Made by a program: the position numbers and the translations under genes. A DNA stretch of 36,427 nt from Clostridia bacterium (lineage in GTDB: Bacteria; Bacillota; Clostridia; Christensenellales; UBA3700). Shown piece by piece: positions 31,904 to 36,427 of this stretch. Positions within the stretch are counted from its first letter, which is position 1. Every line of letters starts with the position of its first letter. The stretch is taken from NCBI GenBank assembly GCA_016287155.1, contig JAEEWC010000050.1, positions 1 to 36,427 on the forward strand, in the 5' to 3' direction. Under the pieces are notes generated by a model. The model saw nothing but the letters and a program-made list of their open reading frames with translations, did not search any database and had not been told where the DNA came from.

Positions 31904-33556
31904 TTATACATATGGTAGTGGTTCTTCTACCTTTTCGCCGATTGCTTCAGTAGCACTAGCGATAACTTTGCCTGTATAGCATGTGAAGATTTCGTTAACC
32001 TTTAGTGGATCTAAGATACCTTTCTTCTTTTCAAATCTATATGTAAGAAGTGAAACGATTGGAACGATAACGATTGTAACTAGCATAGCAATAGCACCAG
32101 CTACAACAGCGTTAGCAAGATTTAGAACTTCACCTGAAGATAATGTGAATGCTAAGAAGTTCCAGTTAGCAAGTTTGTAGATTAGTGAGAAGATCATAAT
32201 TGTCAAACCAACTACAAAGCTTGTCCATACAGCTGACTTTGTAACTTTCTTCCAGTATAAACCAAATAGGAATGGAGCTAAGAATGCGCCAGCTAAAGCA
32301 CCCCAAGAAATACCCATCAATGATGCAATTTCACTGAAGTTGAATAATTTTTGAATGATAGCAATTGCAGCAGAGACAATAATGAATACTGCAATAAATA
32401 TTCTCATAATTAAAACTTGCTTCTTATCTGTCATGTTTTCTTCTTTAACAATTGAACCTTTGATTAAATCAAGTGTTAGAGTTGAAGAAGATGTTAAAAC
32501 AAGAGAAGATAGTGTAGACATTGAAGCAGATAAAACTAGGATGACAACAAGCGCCATCAAAAAGTCTGATGTAACTGCTTTTTCTAACATTGCTGGAACG
32601 ATTGAGTCGAAGTCCTTTGTGTTAGATACGAATAATCTGCCAAAGCCTCCTAAGAAGTAACATCCACCAGCAACGATGATAGCAAAGATTGTAGAAATGA
32701 TTGTACCTTTCTTAATATCTTGTTCATTTTTGATAGCATAGAATTTACCAACCATTTGAGGTAATCCCCATGTACCTAAAGATGTTAGGATAACTACGAA
32801 GATTAAGAATACTGGCATTGGACCTGCGAATGATGTATATTCCCAACCAATGTTTTCTGATGTAGCCATAGCTGTTACTGCTGATGTAAATCCGCCTTGA
32901 GAATTCAAAACAGCTGCGATAACTGCAATGATACCAACAATCATAATGAAACCTTGAACGAAGTCGTTAATAGCTGTAGCCATATATCCACCAACTGTTA
33001 CATAGATAGCAGTAAGTACAGCCATAATACATACGATGATTACATAAGCAAGATTTTCATTTTCAAATTCAAATGCTACTGTGAATAATCTAGATAAACC
33101 ATTGAATAGAGAAGCAGTGTATGGGATTAAGAAAATAAATACAATAATTGCTGCTGCTAACTTCAAAGACTTTGAATCAAATCTCTTACCAAAGAAATCT
33201 GGCATTGTTTTTGAATCTAACTTTTGTGTCATGATTCTTGTTCTTCTACCAAGAATTGACCAAGCAAGAAGTGATCCAATAAATGCGTTACCTAGACCAA
33301 TCCATGTAGATGAAATACCAAATAAGTAACCAAATTGACCTGCATAACCAATAAAGATAACGGCACTAAAGTAAGATGTTCCGTAAGCAAAAGCTGTAAG
33401 CCATGGGCCAACGCTTCTTCCACCAAGAACAAATCCATTTACGTTTGTAGCTTTCTTTCTGCAGATGATTCCGATTGCAATCATGATACCGAAGAACACT
33501 ACCATCATAACTACGTTAGTCACGATTCTAGATGTAGACGCTGCAAGTAAAAACAT
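31904..33556 (-). CDS. Sodium:solute symporter under Tyr T-box control, likely tyrosine importer
   Basis: A 550-residue SSS-family Na+-coupled transporter with about 13-14 helices. Typical features: GFVLGGRSVGPWLTAFAYGTSYFSAVIFIG near the N-terminus (in parts), GTWGLPQMVGKFYAIK and SASMSTLSSLVLTSSSTLTLD with Na2-site serines. It is related to, but clearly distinct from, the PutP encoded downstream. A complete T-box leader with a Tyr UAC specifier precedes it, so transcription should rise when tRNA-Tyr is uncharged; this makes tyrosine, or an aromatic precursor or peptide, the best substrate guess. ATG 33556 follows GGAGG. By homology alone I could not choose a substrate. Confidence 0.85.
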   Translation of the reverse strand: MFLLAASTSRIVTNVVMMVVFFGIMIAIGIICRKKATNVNGFVLGGRSVGPWLTAFAYGTSYFSAVIFIGYAGQFGYLFGISSTWIGLGNAFIGSLLAWSILGRRTRIMTQKLDSKTMPDFFGKRFDSKSLKLAAAIIVFIFLIPYTASLFNGLSRLFTVAFEFENENLAYVIIVCIMAVLTAIYVTVGGYMATAINDFVQGFIMIVGIIAVIAAVLNSQGGFTSAVTAMATSENIGWEYTSFAGPMPVFLIFVVILTSLGTWGLPQMVGKFYAIKNEQDIKKGTIISTIFAIIVAGGCYFLGGFGRLFVSNTKDFDSIVPAMLEKAVTSDFLMALVVILVLSASMSTLSSLVLTSSSTLTLDLIKGSIVKEENMTDKKQVLIMRIFIAVFIIVSAAIAIIQKLFNFSEIASLMGISWGALAGAFLAPFLFGLYWKKVTKSAVWTSFVVGLTIMIFSLIYKLANWNFLAFTLSSGEVLNLANAVVAGAIAMLVTIVIVPIVSLLTYRFEKKKGILDPLKVNEIFTCYTGKVIASATEAIGEKVEEPLPYV

Positions 33557-33581
33557 AATAACCTCCTAGTGCATAAGGCAT

Positions 33582-33819
33582 AAAAAAACCTCTATGCATA
33601 TTTACTTACATAGAGGACGAATAAATCCGTGGTACCACCTCATTTTACGCTAATTGCGCCTCAAACATTTTTACAGATGTCTCTGTCGTAGCCTACACAT
33701 CTTTCGACTTCGGTACGCTGCTCCGAGAATGTATTCGTTATAATTGTCCTGATGCTTTTCACCAACCAACATCTCTCTAAAAGGCTCAAAGATAATTACT
33801 TGTTTCTCTTCAACGCTTT
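33582..33819 (-). ncRNA. T-box riboswitch, tyrosine (UAC) specifier
   Basis: On the minus strand the leader shows T-box hallmarks in order: AGTA of the Stem I loop-E motif (about 33802-33799), AGAGAG and GGTTGGTG in the Stem I distal part, and GAA followed by UAC (specifier at 33733-33731) then A. CTCGGAGCAGCG closes Stem I. The T-box AGGTGGTACCACGG (33640-33627) has the UGGU bulge to pair with an ACCA tRNA end. The terminator CCTCTATG/CATAGAGG plus seven Us is at 33616-33582. UAC means Tyr and tRNA-Tyr has discriminator A, consistent with UGGU. Uncharged tRNA-Tyr should allow antitermination into the symporter gene. Confidence 0.93.
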
Positions 33820-33825
33820 AACAAA

Positions 33826-33854
33826 ATTTTATAGAAAAAATATATATATGTCAA
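33826..33854 (-). promoter_or_regulatory. Promoter of T-box leader
   Basis: Minus strand TTGACA (33854-33849), 17 bp, TAAAAT (33831-33826); TATAAA two bases upstream is an alternative. Start near 33819. It is back-to-back with the HAD gene promoter. Confidence 0.78.
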
Positions 33855-33865
33855 GGCGCTTTTAT

Positions 33866-33876
33866 TATGATAAAAT
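33866..33876 (+). promoter_or_regulatory. -10 region giving leaderless HAD gene mRNA
   Basis: TATGAT (33866-33871) or TAAAAT (33871-33876) lies just before the ATG at 33883. With TAAAAT the predicted start is the A of the ATG. No clear -35 and no ribosome site are visible; this region overlaps the divergent T-box promoter. Confidence 0.5.
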
Positions 33877-33882
33877 TATCTT

Positions 33883-34584
33883 ATGAGACGATTAACTTTA
33901 TTTATTGATGCAGACGATACTTTATTGGATTTTGATGCGGCCGAAACTAGGGCAATAACTCAGACATTTGAAGATTATGATTTGCTAAAATATGACAACA
34001 TTATTGAAAGATATAAGGTAAACAATTTAAAGGCTTGGAAGATGTTCGAAGTAAACGAAATTGAAAGAGATGATATCTCTACAATGCGTTTTAAATGGTT
34101 GTTCGATGAATATGGAATTGAAGGTATTGACCTTCATAAAATCAATGATTTATATTGGTCATATCTAGCTCAAGGTGCTGATGTAATTGAAGGCGCAAGA
34201 GAGTTTTTAGAGAAGGTTAAAAATGACTATGATTTGTATGTTATAACAAACGGAACAGCCTTTATTCAAGACTCAAGATTCAAACTTTCAGATATGTCAA
34301 AATACTTTAAAAAGAGATACATCTCGGAAAATTTGAATACAAGAAAGCCAGAAAAAGCCTTTTTCGAATACATCGAAAAAGACATAGGAAGCATAGATTA
34401 CGAGAACTCATATATCGTTGGAGATTCTCTATCTAGTGATATTCAATGTGGAATTAATTCAGGTATAAAGACTATCTGGTTTAATAGAGAAAACAAACAG
34501 AATACAAAAAACATAATACCAAACTATGAAGTTAAAAGCTTCGAAGAATTGTACGATTTAGTAGAAACGATAAGGAAGGCATAA
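33883..34584 (+). CDS. HAD-family hydrolase, YjjG-type nucleotidase
   Basis: A 233-residue HAD phosphatase. Motif I is DADDTLLDF at residues 8-16 (nucleophile D8 and acid D10), motif II VITNGT near 124, the lysine RKPEKAFF near 162, motif III GDSLSSDIQCG near 185. The cap (about 17-95) is helical (C1). The best match is the YjjG family, 5'-nucleotidases acting on pyrimidine nucleotides, including non-canonical ones. It has no Shine-Dalgarno and the promoter -10 abuts the start. The alcohol dehydrogenase gene follows after 1 nt. Confidence 0.85.
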   Translation: MRRLTLFIDADDTLLDFDAAETRAITQTFEDYDLLKYDNIIERYKVNNLKAWKMFEVNEIERDDISTMRFKWLFDEYGIEGIDLHKINDLYWSYLAQGADVIEGAREFLEKVKNDYDLYVITNGTAFIQDSRFKLSDMSKYFKKRYISENLNTRKPEKAFFEYIEKDIGSIDYENSYIVGDSLSSDIQCGINSGIKTIWFNRENKQNTKNIIPNYEVKSFEELYDLVETIRKA

Positions 34585-34585
34585 C

Positions 34586-35767
34586 ATGGAAAATTTTATT
34601 TACTACGCACCAACAAAAGTAATATTTGGAAAAGACGCAATTCTATCTTTAGGCAAAGAAGTATCTAATCTTGAAGATCAAAAAGCTATGATTGTTTATG
34701 GCTCTGATAGAGTAGAGAAGAATGGAATACTAGAAACTGTAGAAAGTGAACTCGATACATGGGGAGTTGAACATATTCGTTTTGCGGGAGTTAAAGCAAA
34801 CCCAACAGTAGCTCATGCTAAAGAAGGTATTAATATTGCAAAAGAATTTAACGCAGATATAATCATCGCTATTGGTGGTGGTAGTGCTATAGATACTGCA
34901 AAGGCAATTGCGATTGGTGCAATTAATTCTGGAGATATTTGGGATGTATGGCAAGGCAAGATAAAAGTACAAGAAGCTCTTGATGTTGCTTGTGTATTAA
35001 CAATCCCTGCTGCTGGATCTGAAATGTCTAATAGTGCAGTTTTGACTAATGAAGAAACAATGCAAAAGGTTGGTTTAACAACCGATATCTATAGATGTAA
35101 GTTTGCGATAATGGATCCAACGTATGCTGAATCACTTCCTAAAAAGCAAATTGCTTGTGGCGTTGTAGACATTATGATGCACACTCTTGATAGATATTTC
35201 TCGCCAAAGATAATGCAACATAATCATATGACTGATGCTATCGCTCATGGACTTCTAAAGACTGTAATTAAATGGGGTAAGATTGCATATGATGATCCAA
35301 CGAATTATGAAGCAATGAGTGAGATAATGTGGGCAAGCTCACTATCTCATAATGACTTAACTGGACTTGGTGGCGGAAGAGATTTTTCTGTTCATCAATT
35401 TGGGCATGAAATTAGTGCTAAATTTGATATAACTCATGGTGAATCATTAAGTGCTATATGGGGTGCTTGGTGTAGATATGTTATGGATACAGACATAGAT
35501 AGATTTGTTCTATATGCAAAAGAAGTATGGGGCGTAACTAAAGACGGAGAAGATGGTGCTATTGAAGGAATCATTAAAACTGAGGAGTTCTTTAAGAGTT
35601 TAGATATGCCAATTCGTATACCAGAATTATCTTGCGGAATCCTTGATGCAAAGACGCTCGAAGAATTAGCAGAGCGCTGTACAAGAAATGGTGCTAGAAA
35701 GATTGGAACATTTAATCCATTAGATACAAAACAAGTTAAAGAAGTGTATTATTTAGCCAATTGCTAG
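34586..35767 (+). CDS. Iron-containing alcohol dehydrogenase (BDH type)
   Basis: A 393-residue group III alcohol dehydrogenase, similar to clostridial NAD(P)H-dependent butanol dehydrogenase. N-terminal FIYYAPTKVIFGKDAI, nucleotide-binding IAIGGGSAIDTAKAIA near 93-108, and metal ligands in CGVVDIMMHTLDRYF, then VHQFGHEISAKFDITHGESLS near 266-286. It reduces an aldehyde to alcohol to dispose of reducing power. It is preceded by AAGGAAGG and coupled to the HAD gene; a clear terminator follows. Confidence 0.93.
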   Translation: MENFIYYAPTKVIFGKDAILSLGKEVSNLEDQKAMIVYGSDRVEKNGILETVESELDTWGVEHIRFAGVKANPTVAHAKEGINIAKEFNADIIIAIGGGSAIDTAKAIAIGAINSGDIWDVWQGKIKVQEALDVACVLTIPAAGSEMSNSAVLTNEETMQKVGLTTDIYRCKFAIMDPTYAESLPKKQIACGVVDIMMHTLDRYFSPKIMQHNHMTDAIAHGLLKTVIKWGKIAYDDPTNYEAMSEIMWASSLSHNDLTGLGGGRDFSVHQFGHEISAKFDITHGESLSAIWGAWCRYVMDTDIDRFVLYAKEVWGVTKDGEDGAIEGIIKTEEFFKSLDMPIRIPELSCGILDAKTLEELAERCTRNGARKIGTFNPLDTKQVKEVYYLANC

Positions 35768-35791
35768 TAGACAAATAAGTTCTAAAATTAA

Positions 35792-35823
35792 GAGCCTGCG
35801 AGAAAATCGTGGGCTCATTTTTT
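35792..35823 (+). terminator. Intrinsic terminator of HAD-adh operon
   Basis: GAGCC/GGCTC outer arms (35792-35796, 35812-35816) extended by GCGA/TCGT pairs around a GAAAA loop, followed by ATTTTTT. Confidence 0.9.
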
Positions 35824-35864
35824 AACACTTTTTTGGCTAAAATTATTTTTGTTATATTTATATA

Positions 35865-35894
35865 TTGCGCATTTAATTTTTAGCGTGTTATAAT
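35865..35894 (+). promoter_or_regulatory. Promoter with TTGCGC -35 box
   Basis: TTGCGC (35865-35870), 18 bp, TATAAT (35889-35894). Start near 35901; leader of ~42 nt carries GGAGGG before the ATG. Confidence 0.6.
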
Positions 35895-35942
35895 GTTTTT
35901 AATTCTAAAAATAAATATTACAACAAAACGTGGAGGGTAATT

Positions 35943-36427
35943 ATGGCAGAAGAAAAGAAACAAAAGAGTACATTTATTCAATTCATTTTGTTTATTATCA
36001 TGAGTTTAGCTGCATTCGTTGTTCAATTCTTAATTGTACAATTCGGACCAGCCGGACTAAAATTATGTGGTGTAGATGACGCCCAAAAAATGGATTTTTG
36101 GATTTTTAAGGGCTATACACTAGCAGCATTTATATCATTCTTAGTAGCAAATACTTTAGCAAAGATTATTTCTTATATTTTGAATAGAAAGAAAACATTT
36201 AACGCTGTTAACAATTTGGTATTCTCAATGACGGTATATGTAATTATGTGTGTAACATTAATTATTGTTGAGACTATCATTGGAGAACCTTTAGCTAAAG
36301 CTTATGCAAATCTATTTGCAAACAATCCTGCAGTTGCAGAATGGGCTCCAACAATGTCAATGATTACATATTCAATCGCTGACTTCCTAATCGTATTCTT
36401 AATGGAAAAATTCGTAATCATGAACGA
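35943..36427 (+). CDS. GtrA-like membrane protein, 5' part
   Basis: A gene cut by the window end; 161 codons are visible and open. ATG at 35943 follows GTGGAGGG. The product begins with a charged MAEEKKQKS and has about four membrane segments (near residues 12-34, 53-78, 93-113 and 136-157). The piece ANTLAKIISYILNRKKTFNA between helices two and three fits the GtrA family, which flips or helps transfer lipid-linked sugars. The family assignment rests on this motif and topology only. It has its own promoter with the TTGCGC -35 variant. Confidence 0.65.
   Translation, partial: MAEEKKQKSTFIQFILFIIMSLAAFVVQFLIVQFGPAGLKLCGVDDAQKMDFWIFKGYTLAAFISFLVANTLAKIISYILNRKKTFNAVNNLVFSMTVYVIMCVTLIIVETIIGEPLAKAYANLFANNPAVAEWAPTMSMITYSIADFLIVFLMEKFVIMN

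Noticed and set aside
30906-33550. Plus-strand frames opposite the two symporters
   Set aside because: Shadows of long membrane-protein genes; no ribosome sites, Thr/Ile/Asn-rich products with no domain pattern.
1-36427. CRISPR array, transposon or prophage
   Set aside because: No regularly spaced repeats, transposase-like proteins, terminal inverted repeats or phage structural genes were found.

Overview
The window is AT-rich, densely coded DNA with Gram-positive signals: GGAGG ribosome-binding sites, sigma-A-type promoters with 17-bp spacers, U-tract terminators and one T-box riboswitch. The gene content points to an obligate anaerobe of the Clostridia type: a flavodiiron protein, a ferritin-like protein, indolepyruvate:ferredoxin oxidoreductase, several 2x[4Fe-4S] proteins, an iron-type alcohol dehydrogenase, and a B12-dependent methionine synthase with a separate reactivation protein. 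I cannot name the genus from the sequence. No rRNA, tRNA, CRISPR array, IS element or prophage was seen.

Layout. 1-340: 3' end of a CrtO-like membrane protein. 424-5244 (+): a tight run of O-acetyltransferase, flavodiiron protein, GNAT, hypoxanthine PRT, an unknown 4-TM protein, a second PRT and a ferredoxin-nitroreductase, closed by a bidirectional terminator shared with a convergent ferritin-like gene. 5875-8756 (+): phosphatase, cysteine synthase-like enzyme, RlmA-type rRNA methyltransferase and QueG-like protein, mostly joined by 1-nt TAATG overlaps. 8753-9962 (-): a two-gene chromate transporter. 10090-13860 (+): metF, a stand-alone methionine synthase reactivation domain and metH, all overlapping. 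13939-15012: an orphan HipA-like kinase, apparently leaderless.

15114-22210 (+): an aromatic/2-oxo-acid operon of Lrp regulator, aminotransferase, IorA, IorB, cyclophilin, PaaK, ACT protein and amidohydrolase. It would interconvert aromatic amino acids, aryl-pyruvates, aryl-acetyl-CoA and aryl-acetates. 22218-25263: a self-contained cassette with its own promoter, a structured leader, a secreted papain-like cysteine peptidase candidate and an ABC ATPase/permease pair. 25283-25935 (-): a small XRE regulator and YqeY, with three operator-like repeats over the promoter. 26163-30196 (+): a 1181-residue modular surface lipoprotein translationally coupled to a GNAT.

30203-33556 (-): two sodium:solute symporters. 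The upstream one is preceded by a complete T-box riboswitch whose specifier reads UAC (Tyr), so it is probably a tyrosine importer. This connects functionally to the aromatic operon. 33883-35767 (+): a YjjG-type HAD phosphatase and an iron alcohol dehydrogenase. 35943-end: a GtrA-like membrane protein cut by the window edge.

The best candidates for something new are the Tyr T-box symporter, the peptidase/ABC cassette with its leader RNA, the leaderless genes, and a recurrent TTGCGC box at the -35 position of several promoters.
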